Source: Bog-473 sp963840435 (GTDB lineage: Bacteria; Actinomycetota; Acidimicrobiia; Acidimicrobiales; RAAP-2). From it: DNA of 64,000 nt. Positions 1 to 8,833 of this stretch are shown here, in pieces. A program made the translations under genes and the position numbers. The stretch lies in the NCBI GenBank assembly GCA_963840435.1, contig CAWIYY010000003.1, positions 868,001 to 932,000 of the forward strand, in the 5' to 3' direction. The notes below the pieces were generated by a model. It made no database searches. It had not been told where the DNA came from and saw nothing but the letters and a program-made list of their open reading frames with translations. Every line of letters starts with the position of its first letter. The stretch's first letter is position 1.

Positions 1-2673
1 CGTCGGCTGCGATCGAGATCGCCGGGTGTGAGTGCGGTGATCAGCGGACCTCCAGGGGTCGGCAAGTCGCGCCTGGCCCGCGAAGCGTTGGAAGAAGCGG
101 GTCGCGACGGGTGGGCCACGGTCGTCATCCGTGGCAGCGTGGGTTACGCAGGCGTGGCACTCGGCCCGTTTCGGACGGCGCTCGGTCTTCAGGGGTCTTC
201 CGAGCTCGCTGAGTTGCACGAGTCAGTGACAGCCCGACTGATCTCCATGCGGTCCTCGAAAGGGCTTCTGATCCTCGTCGACAACGCTCAGGCGCTTGAC
301 GAATTCTCGGCCGCGTTGGTCCATCAGGTGGTGGCCGTGGGTCTGGCCGTAGCGGTTGTCGCTACACGCACGGGCGAGCCGGTACAGACCGCGCTCATCG
401 ATCTTTGGAAGGACGGATTCGCCGAGCGGATCGAGCTGCAGAACCTGTCTCGCCTCGAGACGATGGAGCTCTTGGCCCAAGGCCTCGACGGGAATTTACG
501 GGACAGCAGTGCCAACGGCCTTTGGAACGTGACCGAAGGGAACCCTCTCTATCTCCGGGAGGTCGTCATCTCGAGTCGTGAGACCGGAGCCCTCAACCAA
601 ACCGACGGCGAATGGCGGTGGCACGGTGATTGGGCCACGGGAACTCGACTCCAGGAGATCGTCGGGGCGAGGCTCGGCACACTCGATCCGGACGAGCTGA
701 CTGCGATGGAGCTGCTTGCCGTCGCCGGGTCGTTGCCACTCACACTCCTCAGCAACCTGACGACAGCGGGCGCTGTGCAGCGTCTCGAAGGTAGAGGACT
801 CGTCTCCACCGAGCACAGCGGCGGACGACTCGACGTGTCGATCGGACAACCGCTGCACGCCGAGGTGCTCCGCGGCAGAATGCCCGCATTGCAGCAGCGC
901 TCTCTCAGACACACTCTCGTAGACGCCTTGCTGGCCAGCGGGTCGCAGCGGACAGCTGACCGGGTCCGCATGGCGTGTTGGTCATTGGAGTTGGGTCTGG
1001 ACGTCGATCCGATGTCCCTGTCCCTTGGCAGTAACGCCTCACTCTTTGGAATCGGCCAAGCGATCTCGGCGAGGCTGCGTGAAATCCTGCCCGACGCGGT
1101 GGGCACGATCCCGACGGAAGGGTTGGCTGTTCCTCAGAATCGCAACGTGGCCGTGCGCCTGGCCCGCGCCGCCTACGAGCGTCACGCCGGAATCCAAGAG
1201 GGGATTGCGCTGGCCAGCACCCTTGCGTGGACGGGCGCCACCGAAGACGCCGAGTCGGTTCTCGCCGATCTCACTCCCAAGGCTGAGACGCCTTGCGATC
1301 GGGTCCGCGTGGCACTCGGCCTGGCTTGGGTGCGCTTCTGGGGACGATTCCTCGTCGAAGAAGCATGGGCGGGTCTGATGGAAGCGACGGGGGACGCGGA
1401 ACGCTGTGACGAACGACGGCTCGGGGCCGAGATCCACCAGGATCTGGCGGGCATCGCTCTGAACACGGCCCATCCGGCGGCCGCCCTCTCGTTCGCGGAA
1501 CGGTCGGCGGCGGTGCAGGGAGTCCCGCTCAGTGAGAGCGTCGCCGCGGCGGCGGCATCGGCGGCCCTCGTCTACCTCGGCAGGTGCGGTGAGGCACTGG
1601 CGCTCATCGACGACGGCTTTCCGGAGGCCCAGGAGAGCGGGCATCCGCTTTCCGTCGCCCAACTGCTTTTCGCTCGTGCTGCGGCACTGTCTCGCCTGGG
1701 TGAACTCGAACAGGCCCGCAAGCTGACGGAATGGCTGCGTGACGTCGCCCTGTCCGACGGCCTCCTCGATGCCACTGCGATCTTCGGCGTCCTCCTCGGA
1801 GAGATCCTGCTCGGACAGGGTCGTCCCGGAAGCGCTGGTCGCATGTTTCGGGACTCAGCCGGTCTGCTCTCTGAACGCGACGTCTTCGGGTATCGGCCAT
1901 GGGCCCTCTCTGGCCTGGCGCGGGCACGCGCACTATCAGGTGAGGAGGAGTCGGCGGTTGCCGCCCTGGACGAAGCACGACGGTCTCTCCCGGTCAGCCG
2001 AAATTTCGACATGTCCCTTTACCTGGCTGAAACCGAGATCCATCGCGCCGCCGGACGTACGGCAGCAGCCCTCGCGGCCGCCAGCAAGGGAGTGGCGTGG
2101 GCGCGCGAGGCCGGCATGATCGGTGATGAGGTCCAGGGTTTGCAGTCGCTGGTGCGGGTGCAGCCGTCCGCAGCAGCCGTCGCACGCCTGGCAGAACTGG
2201 CGAACCTGACCGACAGCCCGATGGCCAGGGCCATCGCAGACTTTGCCCAGGCGGTGATGACGTCCGATGCCGACTCGTTGCGCGAAGTCAGTGAACGATT
2301 CGCCGCGATGTCGGCCTGGTGGGCAGCAGCCGAGGCCGAGGTCGCCGCTGCCGTCGTCCTGGAACGACGGCACGAGTCGAGGGCTGCTGCTGCAGCCGCT
2401 CGGCAGGCAGATGACTATGCCCGACGGTGCGAGACCTTGCAGCTCCCGAGCACAGACGCTCTCACCGGTCCGGGCCGCCTCACAAATCGCGAACAAGAGG
2501 TGGCGACTCTTGCCGCACGAGGGCGCTCGAGCAAGGAGATCGCCGACGGACTGCACTTGTCACCCCGAACGGTCGAGAATCACCTGCACCACGCCTACAT
2601 CAAGCTGGGAGTCACTGATCGAGCCGGCCTCGCGGAGGCACTCGCACCCGGCCCTGAGCCGCACACTGAGTAG
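1..2673 (+). CDS. LuxR-family ATPase regulator (LAL-type), 5' partial
   Basis: Large signal-transduction ATPase of the LAL/MalT-like class: an N-terminal P-loop NTPase, a long helical TPR-like middle and a C-terminal LuxR DNA-binding domain. Walker A (GPPGVGKSRLA) lies only a few residues after a GTG at 28, and the frame stays open to base 1, so the true start is probably outside the window. A Walker B-like LLILVDNAQ follows about 75 residues later. The last 60 residues carry LTNREQEVATLAARG and SPRTVENHLHHAYIKLGV, the LuxR helix-turn-helix. Such proteins activate target promoters after ligand and ATP binding. The genes immediately downstream on the same strand encode secreted proteins and are possible targets; this is inference. 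Confidence 0.9.
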   Translation, partial: RRLRSRSPGVSAVISGPPGVGKSRLAREALEEAGRDGWATVVIRGSVGYAGVALGPFRTALGLQGSSELAELHESVTARLISMRSSKGLLILVDNAQALDEFSAALVHQVVAVGLAVAVVATRTGEPVQTALIDLWKDGFAERIELQNLSRLETMELLAQGLDGNLRDSSANGLWNVTEGNPLYLREVVISSRETGALNQTDGEWRWHGDWATGTRLQEIVGARLGTLDPDELTAMELLAVAGSLPLTLLSNLTTAGAVQRLEGRGLVSTEHSGGRLDVSIGQPLHAEVLRGRMPALQQRSLRHTLVDALLASGSQRTADRVRMACWSLELGLDVDPMSLSLGSNASLFGIGQAISARLREILPDAVGTIPTEGLAVPQNRNVAVRLARAAYERHAGIQEGIALASTLAWTGATEDAESVLADLTPKAETPCDRVRVALGLAWVRFWGRFLVEEAWAGLMEATGDAERCDERRLGAEIHQDLAGIALNTAHPAAALSFAERSAAVQGVPLSESVAAAAASAALVYLGRCGEALALIDDGFPEAQESGHPLSVAQLLFARAAALSRLGELEQARKLTEWLRDVALSDGLLDATAIFGVLLGEILLGQGRPGSAGRMFRDSAGLLSERDVFGYRPWALSGLARARALSGEEESAVAALDEARRSLPVSRNFDMSLYLAETEIHRAAGRTAAALAAASKGVAWAREAGMIGDEVQGLQSLVRVQPSAAAVARLAELANLTDSPMARAIADFAQAVMTSDADSLREVSERFAAMSAWWAAAEAEVAAAVVLERRHESRAAAAAARQADDYARRCETLQLPSTDALTGPGRLTNREQEVATLAARGRSSKEIADGLHLSPRTVENHLHHAYIKLGVTDRAGLAEALAPGPEPHTE

Positions 2674-2732
2674 ACCCACCCTCGGAATCTGAGTACGGCG
2701 TACTGGGGACACCCGATCCCGGTTTCCTTACC

Positions 2733-3005
2733 GTGCACGGCGTGGATCGATTGTCTGCCGTTCGGTTGCTGCCGGCACCGTACGCAGTGGCGATCCGGCT
2801 TCGAGACGAGGGTCAACGTGATCACCTGATCGCTCTGGCACTCGAGATCGACGACGATCAGGTACCGATGCTGCTGCAGATCGCTGACAGCAAGCTCAGC
2901 AACGTCATGAGCTCGGACCTCACCGTGTCGTCTCGAGCCGATGAAACCGGTCACCCAAAATTCACTCCGGCGCCCAGAACACGAGACGAGGGAGAAACCT
3001 CATGA
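2733..3005 (+). CDS. small conserved actinobacterial protein
   Basis: A 90-residue soluble protein of unknown function. The central part (LPAPYAVAIRLRDEGQRDHL, then ALEIDDDQVPMLLQIADSKL) looks like a short helical domain seen in small actinobacterial proteins near LuxR-type regulators: a helix with RLRDxG followed by a helix-turn-helix-like segment and an acidic loop. The tail is low complexity and basic. GTG start at 2733; a GTG at 2742 is also possible. Its TGA overlaps the ATG of the next gene (ATGA at 3002-3005), so the two are probably translationally coupled. No catalytic motif is visible. Confidence 0.65.
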   Translation: MHGVDRLSAVRLLPAPYAVAIRLRDEGQRDHLIALALEIDDDQVPMLLQIADSKLSNVMSSDLTVSSRADETGHPKFTPAPRTRDEGETS

Positions 3006-3484
3006 AGTTCAACAAGAAGCTCTTCATCAGCTTGACGGCTGCGACCGCCGCAACCGCCGTCGGTGGTGGGATCGCATTCGCAGTCTGGTCGGTCTCCGGC
3101 TCGGGATCAGGTGCGGGTGCCGGCACCGTCGCCCAGTCCCTCGTTGTCACACCGGTAACGCCTGCCGGCGCCGGAGCGTCGATCTATCCAGGAGGCCCGG
3201 CAGGCCCGGTTTTCTTCAACATTCAGAACCCCAACCCCTTCGCCGTCACAATCACCGGCATCTCCTGGGGCACCCCCACATCAACGAACACCAGCTCGTG
3301 TGCAAGTACCAACATCTCCCTGGATGCCGCAGCTCCGACGAGTGTGAGCATCTCCGTTCCAGCGAACGCGACGGCATCCAACGTCCAGGTCAATGGCGTG
3401 CTCGACCTCGCCCATAGCGCTTCGAACGGCTGTCAGGGCGTGGCATTCACCGTTCCCGCCACCGTCACCGGCGCCCAGCAGTAG
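3002..3484 (+). CDS. secreted beta-sandwich protein, SipW-like signal
   Basis: A 160-residue exported protein. The N-terminus has KKLFISLTAATAATAVGGGI followed by AFAVWSVSGSGSGAGAG; a hydrophobic segment with a W-S-x-x-G-S-G stretch resembles the SipW-cognate class of signal peptides found on TasA/camelysin-like proteins. The mature part is rich in Thr, Ser, Val and Asn with IQNPNPFAVTITGISW and two cysteines about 40 residues apart (SSCAS and NGCQG), which suggests an immunoglobulin-like sandwich with one disulphide. First of three similar exported proteins in a row and coupled to the gene before it. Role unknown; a surface or matrix component is possible. Confidence 0.75.
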   Translation: MKFNKKLFISLTAATAATAVGGGIAFAVWSVSGSGSGAGAGTVAQSLVVTPVTPAGAGASIYPGGPAGPVFFNIQNPNPFAVTITGISWGTPTSTNTSSCASTNISLDAAAPTSVSISVPANATASNVQVNGVLDLAHSASNGCQGVAFTVPATVTGAQQ

Positions 3485-3496
3485 ACAGGTCCGGTC

Positions 3497-4051
3497 GTGG
3501 GAAGCGGGCCGCCCGCCATTCATCGGCTGCAGGGCTGGTCGGACCGCGCCACCGGCGTCTCGATCACGCGGCGGATCGTCGTGCTCGGGGCCCTCGTGGT
3601 GGCCGGAGCCGGCGCCGTGATCGCGGGGAACGGGGAGTCGGACGGGAGCGTCCTCAGGGGTTTCGGCGCGTCGGATGCGTCGAGGCCGTTGGGGATCTCA
3701 TCGTTGCCTCCCGGCGTGGCCGAAGCGTCTGCGAGCCAGTCCTTCTCCATCAGGGGTTCCGTCGGAGGTCTCTTCCCTGGGGAGACGACGCCCCTCGTCC
3801 TCACTGTGACCAACCCACAGACGTTCTCCCTGACCGTCACCTCTATCGCCACCACGGTGAAGACATCGAACAGCAGCTGCCCTTCCACGTATGTCAAGGT
3901 CACCGTGTTCGACGGCCACCTCCACGTGGCGCCCGATGCATCTGCCCAGACGACCGTCCTCGTCACGATGAAGCACGGCGCGCCCGACGCCTGCGAGGGC
4001 ACCCACTTCCCGTTCCGCTATGCCGGCCTGGCATCGGTGGCACGACGGTGA
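3497..4051 (+). CDS. exported beta-sandwich protein
   Basis: A 184-residue protein with one N-terminal membrane/signal segment (ITRRIVVLGALVVAGAGAVI) and a Ser/Thr-rich exported domain. GGLFPGETTPLVLTVTNPQ followed by FSLTVTSIAT parallels the YPGGPAGPVFFNIQNPNPF segment of the preceding protein, and two cysteines (SSCPS, DACEG) fall at comparable positions, so both share one domain type. The GTG at 3497 gives a long soluble leader before the signal segment; no better in-frame start is obvious. Its TGA overlaps the GTG of the next gene (GTGA at 4048-4051). Function unknown. Confidence 0.65.
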   Translation: MGSGPPAIHRLQGWSDRATGVSITRRIVVLGALVVAGAGAVIAGNGESDGSVLRGFGASDASRPLGISSLPPGVAEASASQSFSIRGSVGGLFPGETTPLVLTVTNPQTFSLTVTSIATTVKTSNSSCPSTYVKVTVFDGHLHVAPDASAQTTVLVTMKHGAPDACEGTHFPFRYAGLASVARR

Positions 4052-4485
4052 AGTGTCGTTGCCGTCCGGGGCTTCGCACGCACCTCGCCATCGTCGCCTT
4101 GGGGGTTCCGCTCGTTCTGGCACCGTCCACGCGTGCCCTCGCCAGCTGGAGCACAGGGGGATCGGGCGACGCCGCTGGCGCGGCCGCCGTGATGCCGACC
4201 GGCGCTGCTCCGAGCGGCACCGTCGCGGGATCGTCGGTGACCGTCCGCTGGAACGCCGCCACGTTCCCCAACGGCGTCGACGTTTCCGGATACGTGATCA
4301 CCCGGTCCCAGGTGGGGTCAGGTGCCCCCGCCACCGTCGGCGCTGGTTGCAACGGCGTCGTGACGTCGACGACGTGTACCGAACTTTCTGTGCCTGCAGG
4401 GAGCTGGGTGTACAGCGAGACCCCCGTGCAGTCTGGTTGGACAGGCGGGACCAGCCCCGACAGCCCACCGATCGTCGTGCCCTGA
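4048..4485 (+). CDS. exported fibronectin-III-like protein
   Basis: A 145-residue exported protein. A hydrophobic signal (HLAIVALGVPLVLAPSTRAL) is followed by ASWSTGGSGDAAGAAAV, again with the W-S-T-G-G-S-G look of SipW-type signals. The mature part has APSGTVAGSSVTVRWNAATF and VDVSGYVITR, the strand pattern of a fibronectin type III domain, and ends in a Pro/Val-rich tail. Third member of a coupled run of exported proteins. No signal peptidase of the SipW type is encoded here. Function unknown; adhesion or surface display would fit the fold. Confidence 0.65.
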   Translation: MKCRCRPGLRTHLAIVALGVPLVLAPSTRALASWSTGGSGDAAGAAAVMPTGAAPSGTVAGSSVTVRWNAATFPNGVDVSGYVITRSQVGSGAPATVGAGCNGVVTSTTCTELSVPAGSWVYSETPVQSGWTGGTSPDSPPIVVP

Positions 4486-4614
4486 CATCGATGGCCGTCA
4501 AGGACGGGGTGACGCTGAGTCAGGCTGCGGCGATCAGTGCGACCGCGGGCGATGGAGCGGCGACGGCGTCGTCACCTACCGCCTTCCGCAACGGCGCCTG
4601 GGCAATAATGCACC

Positions 4615-6258
4615 GTGGCCGACGCTCCCCCAGCACGGTCGGCCGGCCTCGTCCTGCTGACATTGGCCACGGCGCAGTTCCTCATGACCTTGGACAGCTC
4701 GGTCATGAATGTCTCCATCGCCACGGTGGCCAAGGACGTCGGGACCACGGTTACGGGCATTCAGCTCGCCATCACGCTCTACACGCTCGTCATGGCCGCC
4801 TTCATGATCACGGGAGGCAAGGTCGGACAGATCATCGGACGGCGTCGCGCCTTCATGGTGGGGTGCGTCATTTACGGGGCCGGTTCGCTCACGACTGCCC
4901 TGGCCCACTCGTTGCCCGTCCTGCTCATTGGGTGGTCGATCCTCGAAGGACTCGGAGCCACGCTGATCATGCCCTCGGTGGTGGCCCTGGTGGCCACGAA
5001 CTTTGGCGCGTCGGAGCGCCCTCGGGCTTACGGCTTGATCGCCTCGGCCGCTGCAATCGCGGTCGCCGCGGGGCCCTTGATCGGAGGTCTCTGCACGACG
5101 TACCTCACCTGGCGCGTGGTCTTCGCCGGAGAAGTGGTCCTCGTCCTCGTCATCCTCGCTTTGTCCACACGGGTCGCCGATGCGCCGCGCCAACCGGACG
5201 TCCACATGGACCCGGTCGGTACCCTGCTCTCGGCATCGGGCCTCGGCCTGGTCGTCTTCGGGCTGGTCCGCGCCGGAACCTGGGGCTTCGTCCTGCCCAA
5301 GCCGGACGCGCCGCAGTGGCTGGGCACCTCACCGGTGGTGTGGCTGATCCTGGCCGGCGGTGGCGTACTGACCCTGTTCGTGTTCTGGGAGAGCAGGCGA
5401 GTCCGGCAGAACAAGGGAGCCCTCATCGACTCCACGCTGTTGCGGATCCCCGGGCTGCAGGCCGGACTCACGTCATTCTTCTTCCAGTTCCTCCTCCAGG
5501 CCGGACTGTTCTTCGTGATCCCGCTCTTCCTCTCCGTCGCCCTCGGCCTCTCGGCGGTGGCCACGGGCGTCCGCCTGCTCCCGCTATCGGTGGCCCTTTT
5601 GGTCGCCGCCGTGAGTGTGCCCAAGCTCTTCCCCGACGTCTCGCCTCGGAGGGTCGTCCGTATCGGATTCGCGCTGCTCTTCCTGGCCATCGTGATCCTG
5701 GTGGCCGTTCTCGACGCAGGGTCCGGGCCCGAGGTGGTCACCTGGCCGCTGGTGCTGGCGGGACTCGGCGTCGGCAGCCTGGCGTCGCAATTGGGCAGCG
5801 TCACGGTCTCGTCGGTCCCCGATTCCCAGACCGGTGAGGTCGGCGGTGTCCAGAACACGCTGACCAACCTGGGTGCGTCCGTCGGCACCGCGTTGGCCGG
5901 CACCGTGTTGATCGCCATCCTCACCACGACGTTCTTGGGTACCGTGGCCAACGATCCGGCCGTCCCCCCGGCGATGTCGTCCAAGGCACAAGTCGAGCTG
6001 TCCTCGGGCATCCCGTTCGTGAGCGACAAGGATCTCTCGGCGGCGCTGGCCAAGGCCGACGTTCCGATCGAGACGGCCGACGCCATCGTGGCCGACAATG
6101 CATCGGCCCGGATCAACGGCCTTCGGGCCTCCCTGGCCCTGCTCGCACTCTTCGCACTGATCGGTCTGGTCCTGACCCGTCGCCTCCCGACGGTGCAGCC
6201 AGCCGACCAGGCGCCGCTCGCAGGCATCGACGGCGCACCGCCGCCAGAAGCGGCGTAG
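4615..6258 (+). CDS. MFS transporter, DHA2 (14-TM) family
   Basis: A 547-residue inner-membrane proton antiporter of the EmrB/QacA type, probably exporting drugs or hydrophobic metabolites. TM1 carries LMTLDSSVMNVSIATV, the loop 2-3 motif A appears as GKVGQIIGRRRAFM, and motif C is seen as AAAIAVAAGPLIGG. Length and hydrophobicity fit 14 segments. The C-terminal region contains a periplasmic-looking stretch rich in Asp, Lys and Ala between the last two helices, common in the family. GTG start at 4615, 129 bp after the exported-protein genes; that gap shows no gene. Substrate cannot be read from sequence. Confidence 0.92.
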   Translation: MADAPPARSAGLVLLTLATAQFLMTLDSSVMNVSIATVAKDVGTTVTGIQLAITLYTLVMAAFMITGGKVGQIIGRRRAFMVGCVIYGAGSLTTALAHSLPVLLIGWSILEGLGATLIMPSVVALVATNFGASERPRAYGLIASAAAIAVAAGPLIGGLCTTYLTWRVVFAGEVVLVLVILALSTRVADAPRQPDVHMDPVGTLLSASGLGLVVFGLVRAGTWGFVLPKPDAPQWLGTSPVVWLILAGGGVLTLFVFWESRRVRQNKGALIDSTLLRIPGLQAGLTSFFFQFLLQAGLFFVIPLFLSVALGLSAVATGVRLLPLSVALLVAAVSVPKLFPDVSPRRVVRIGFALLFLAIVILVAVLDAGSGPEVVTWPLVLAGLGVGSLASQLGSVTVSSVPDSQTGEVGGVQNTLTNLGASVGTALAGTVLIAILTTTFLGTVANDPAVPPAMSSKAQVELSSGIPFVSDKDLSAALAKADVPIETADAIVADNASARINGLRASLALLALFALIGLVLTRRLPTVQPADQAPLAGIDGAPPPEAA

Positions 6259-6275
6259 AGAGTCGAGTCCTCAGC

Positions 6276-6539
6276 TCAACCGCGTCGAAGTGTCACGCTG
6301 CACCAGGAGCGCTTGCGGCAGCCGGGACAGGTCATGCGGCGGTCGAAGCGACCCCTCGGAAGCCAGATTCCGACGGGGAGCTGGAAGCGCACCAGGTCGA
6401 TTAGTCCGACGTACGAGACCTGGCTGCACCGTTGGCATCGAACAACGAAGGCGCCCCGGTGCGCTGACGGAGTGCCCGATTCTGGGCCTTCCTCGTGTGG
6501 CTCTGGGTGGGCCCCCGAATAGAGGGCCCGTTTGCCCAT
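6276..6539 (-). CDS. zinc-ribbon protein, uncertain start
   Basis: The C-terminal 60 residues form a convincing small zinc-binding domain: VVRCQRCSQVSYVGL, then LVRFQLPVGIWLPRGRFDR and MTCPGCRKRSWCSVTL, giving two CxxC knuckles. The family is small and uncharacterised. No ATG or GTG lies close to the domain, so the start is uncertain; the ATG at 6539 adds about 30 poorly structured residues, and the frame is open up to 6659. The upstream part contains two similar segments (LGKRALFW and MGKRALYS), so part of it may be non-coding. Convergent with the MFS gene, stops 17 bp apart. Confidence 0.6.
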   Translation of the reverse strand: MGKRALYSGAHPEPHEEGPESGTPSAHRGAFVVRCQRCSQVSYVGLIDLVRFQLPVGIWLPRGRFDRRMTCPGCRKRSWCSVTLRRG

Positions 6540-6659
6540 GGGCAAGGACGCGGTTGCGGCGCCGGCGGCGCCCATCTCCCCGTTCGCTTGCGCTGCAGGC
6601 ACCCAGAACAGCGCTCGCTTGCCCAGTGGGTCGGGTGGCCCGTCACGACGGGAAGGCAC

Positions 6660-7433
6660 TCAGGCCTCTTGCATGGCGTCGTAGAGCGAACTCGACAACG
6701 CCCGGTAGGCCACCGCTCCCGGAGACAAGGGTGCGTGCTGGAGCACCGAGAGGCCCAACGCGGGTGCCTCGGCGAAGCGCACCGACTTGGGAACCGGAGG
6801 TTCGAACAGCGGCAGTCCGTAGCGCTCCTCGACCTCGGCCAACACCTTGCGGGCATGGGTCGTGCGGGCGTCGAACATCGTAGGGATCACTCCGAGGACA
6901 CGCAGCTTTTCGTTGGCGAAGTGGCGCACGTCGTCGATCGTCTCGAGCAGTTGTCCGACGCCGCGATGGCTGAGGGCCTCACATTGGACAGGAACCACCA
7001 CCACCTCGGCCGCCGTGAGACCGTTGATGGTGAGTATCCCCAGGGACGGCGGGCAGTCGATGAGCACCGCGTCGTACTCGGACGCCACCGGCAGGAGTGC
7101 CTGGGACAGCACATGCTCGCGGCCGCTCCGGTTGAGCAGGTGCACCTCCGCACCGGCCAGGTCGATCGTGGCAGGCACCAGCGAGAGTCCGTCAACGCCG
7201 GGCACCGGTCGCACCACCTCCGCCAGGCCGGCCCGGCGCACCAAGACATCGTGGAGCGAGGCCTCGACCCCGTCGGGATCGAAGCCGAGCGAGTAGGTGA
7301 GGCAGGCCTGTGGATCAAGATCGATCACGAGGACCCGGTGGCCCTGTTGGGCCAGGGCCACGCCGATCGACTGCACGGTGGTCGTCTTGGCGACCCCGCC
7401 CTTCTGGTTGGCCACGGCGACCACTCTGACCAT
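6660..7433 (-). CDS. ParA family ATPase
   Basis: A 257-residue deviant-Walker ATPase. The start is set at the ATG giving MVRVVAVANQKGGVAKTT, which places the P-loop at residues 9-18 as in ParA/Soj; an upstream in-frame ATG at 7490 would add a non-conserved leader. Further hallmarks are VLVIDLDPQACLTYSLG, DAVLIDCPPSLGILTINGL and VVVPVQCEALSHRGVGQLL. ParA proteins drive segregation of chromosomes, plasmids or large protein assemblies together with a ParB-like activator. No parB or parS-like array is visible nearby, so this is probably one of the orphan chromosomal ParA proteins of actinobacteria. Confidence 0.92.
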   Translation of the reverse strand: MVRVVAVANQKGGVAKTTTVQSIGVALAQQGHRVLVIDLDPQACLTYSLGFDPDGVEASLHDVLVRRAGLAEVVRPVPGVDGLSLVPATIDLAGAEVHLLNRSGREHVLSQALLPVASEYDAVLIDCPPSLGILTINGLTAAEVVVVPVQCEALSHRGVGQLLETIDDVRHFANEKLRVLGVIPTMFDARTTHARKVLAEVEERYGLPLFEPPVPKSVRFAEAPALGLSVLQHAPLSPGAVAYRALSSSLYDAMQEA

Positions 7434-7497
7434 CGGGCGATTGTAGGACCCTGTACTCGGTCGGTCGCCGGCGGTGCCGCCGGCCTGCACCGACGTC

Positions 7498-8670
7498 TCA
7501 GCGATGGGCGGCCTCTTCGACGGCCACGTCGCGGACCAAGTTGCCGAGGGCGATGTTCACGTCCACCAGGTGATAGCCCCAGAGCGGCCCCAGGCTGTCG
7601 GTGACGGTTGGACGCGGATCGCCCGACGCGGGTGTGGCCGTCACCTGCAGCCACGTGGCGCCGATCGCGGACTGGCATTGGGCCGTGTACAGCCCGGGGA
7701 AGGTCACCCACGGGGTGCCCACGGCGACGCCCGGCACCTTGGTGCCCGCAGACGGGAAGTAGGGCTGCAACGGGCCGGTGCCACTCGAGAAGGTCACCGG
7801 GTTGACGCAGGCCACCTGTTGACCCGTTTGCGTCGTCTGACCCGACTGGACACTCACCCCGCGCCCGGGCCGCCCGAAGAGGGCCAAGGGGGGAGGCGTA
7901 GAACCGAAGGTCGAGTAGGCGATGACACAGCCGGTCGCGGTGGCCGAGGCGCACGTCGGGATGTGTTGGAAGCTGCCGCCGACCCTCCGGCCTGTCGGGA
8001 CCTGCACATTTCCCCCGAGGATGATGGCCGAGACCATTTGCTTGCGCAGCTGCGGTGAGGGGTCGACCTGGGTCTGGAGAAGTCGAATGAGCATCGCCGC
8101 CCCCTGCGAGTGTCCGATGAACACGATTGGCCGGCCGTCGTTGTCGTGTCGAAGGTAGTCCCGCCATCCGGAGAGCAGGCTGGCGTAGGCGGTGTTCGCC
8201 ACTGTGGCGCCGGTGATGGTCCCGTGGGACAAGGCGTACAGCGTGGCCTGGCGGTACATGGGGGCCCAGACCCGGCACACCTGCGAGAATCGCGACGCCT
8301 GCGACACCGCTACGGCCCGCTCAGCTGGCTGCACGGCCAGGTTGGCGTTGTTGGTCTGCTCGGTCGAGACCGTCGGGTACACGTAGAAGCAGTCGAACCT
8401 CTTGGCCGAGCGCACGGTGGGCGAGCTCGTCGAAATGCTGCTTGCTCCAGACCCGGTGACTGTGGTCGAGGCCCGGGAGTAGGCACACGGGTCGAGCCTC
8501 TGCCCTGGCCGGCAGAGCCAGACCGTGGGCGAGGAGATCCGGACCTCACGGTCGGACGCGCCAGATCCGACGGGAACGGCAAAGACGGCGACGAGCACCG
8601 ACACGGCCAGGGCCATTGTCAAGCCGGCACCCGTCCGACGCAGGCGCGGCGCGCCGGTCCTCGTCACCAT
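7498..8670 (-). CDS. DUF3089 alpha/beta hydrolase, secreted
   Basis: A 390-residue exported protein of the DUF3089 family, related to esterases and lipases. One N-terminal hydrophobic segment (LTMALAVSVLVAVFAVPVG) is followed by the family signature FDCFYVYPTVSTEQTNNANL. The nucleophile elbow is IVFIGHSQGAAMLIRLL with Ser in GHSQG; LWGYHLVDVNIALGNL near the C-terminus holds a candidate His. The start at 8670 is supported by GGAGG about 9-10 bases upstream; an upstream ATG at 8724 is less likely. Substrate unknown. Divergent from the MFS gene at 8834. Confidence 0.85.
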   Translation of the reverse strand: MVTRTGAPRLRRTGAGLTMALAVSVLVAVFAVPVGSGASDREVRISSPTVWLCRPGQRLDPCAYSRASTTVTGSGASSISTSSPTVRSAKRFDCFYVYPTVSTEQTNNANLAVQPAERAVAVSQASRFSQVCRVWAPMYRQATLYALSHGTITGATVANTAYASLLSGWRDYLRHDNDGRPIVFIGHSQGAAMLIRLLQTQVDPSPQLRKQMVSAIILGGNVQVPTGRRVGGSFQHIPTCASATATGCVIAYSTFGSTPPPLALFGRPGRGVSVQSGQTTQTGQQVACVNPVTFSSGTGPLQPYFPSAGTKVPGVAVGTPWVTFPGLYTAQCQSAIGATWLQVTATPASGDPRPTVTDSLGPLWGYHLVDVNIALGNLVRDVAVEEAAHR

Positions 8671-8833
8671 CACCAGGATCCCTCCTTCGAACGATGCCAC
8701 CGTACGCGCTCCGATCCGAGGCAAGCGGGCACGGTGCCCGGTCCGGACGGCAGCGTCGAGCGCCTATGGTCGGGGGCGGAGTACAGGCGCCTGCCGGCCG
8801 TACCGCGGCCGGCGACTCCAACGAGCTTCGACC

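Noticed and set aside
4020..5837. A 605-codon plus-strand frame overlapping the secreted protein and MFS genes
   Set aside because: Its product is low-complexity Arg/His/Gly-rich, while the overlapping frames show signal peptides and MFS motifs.
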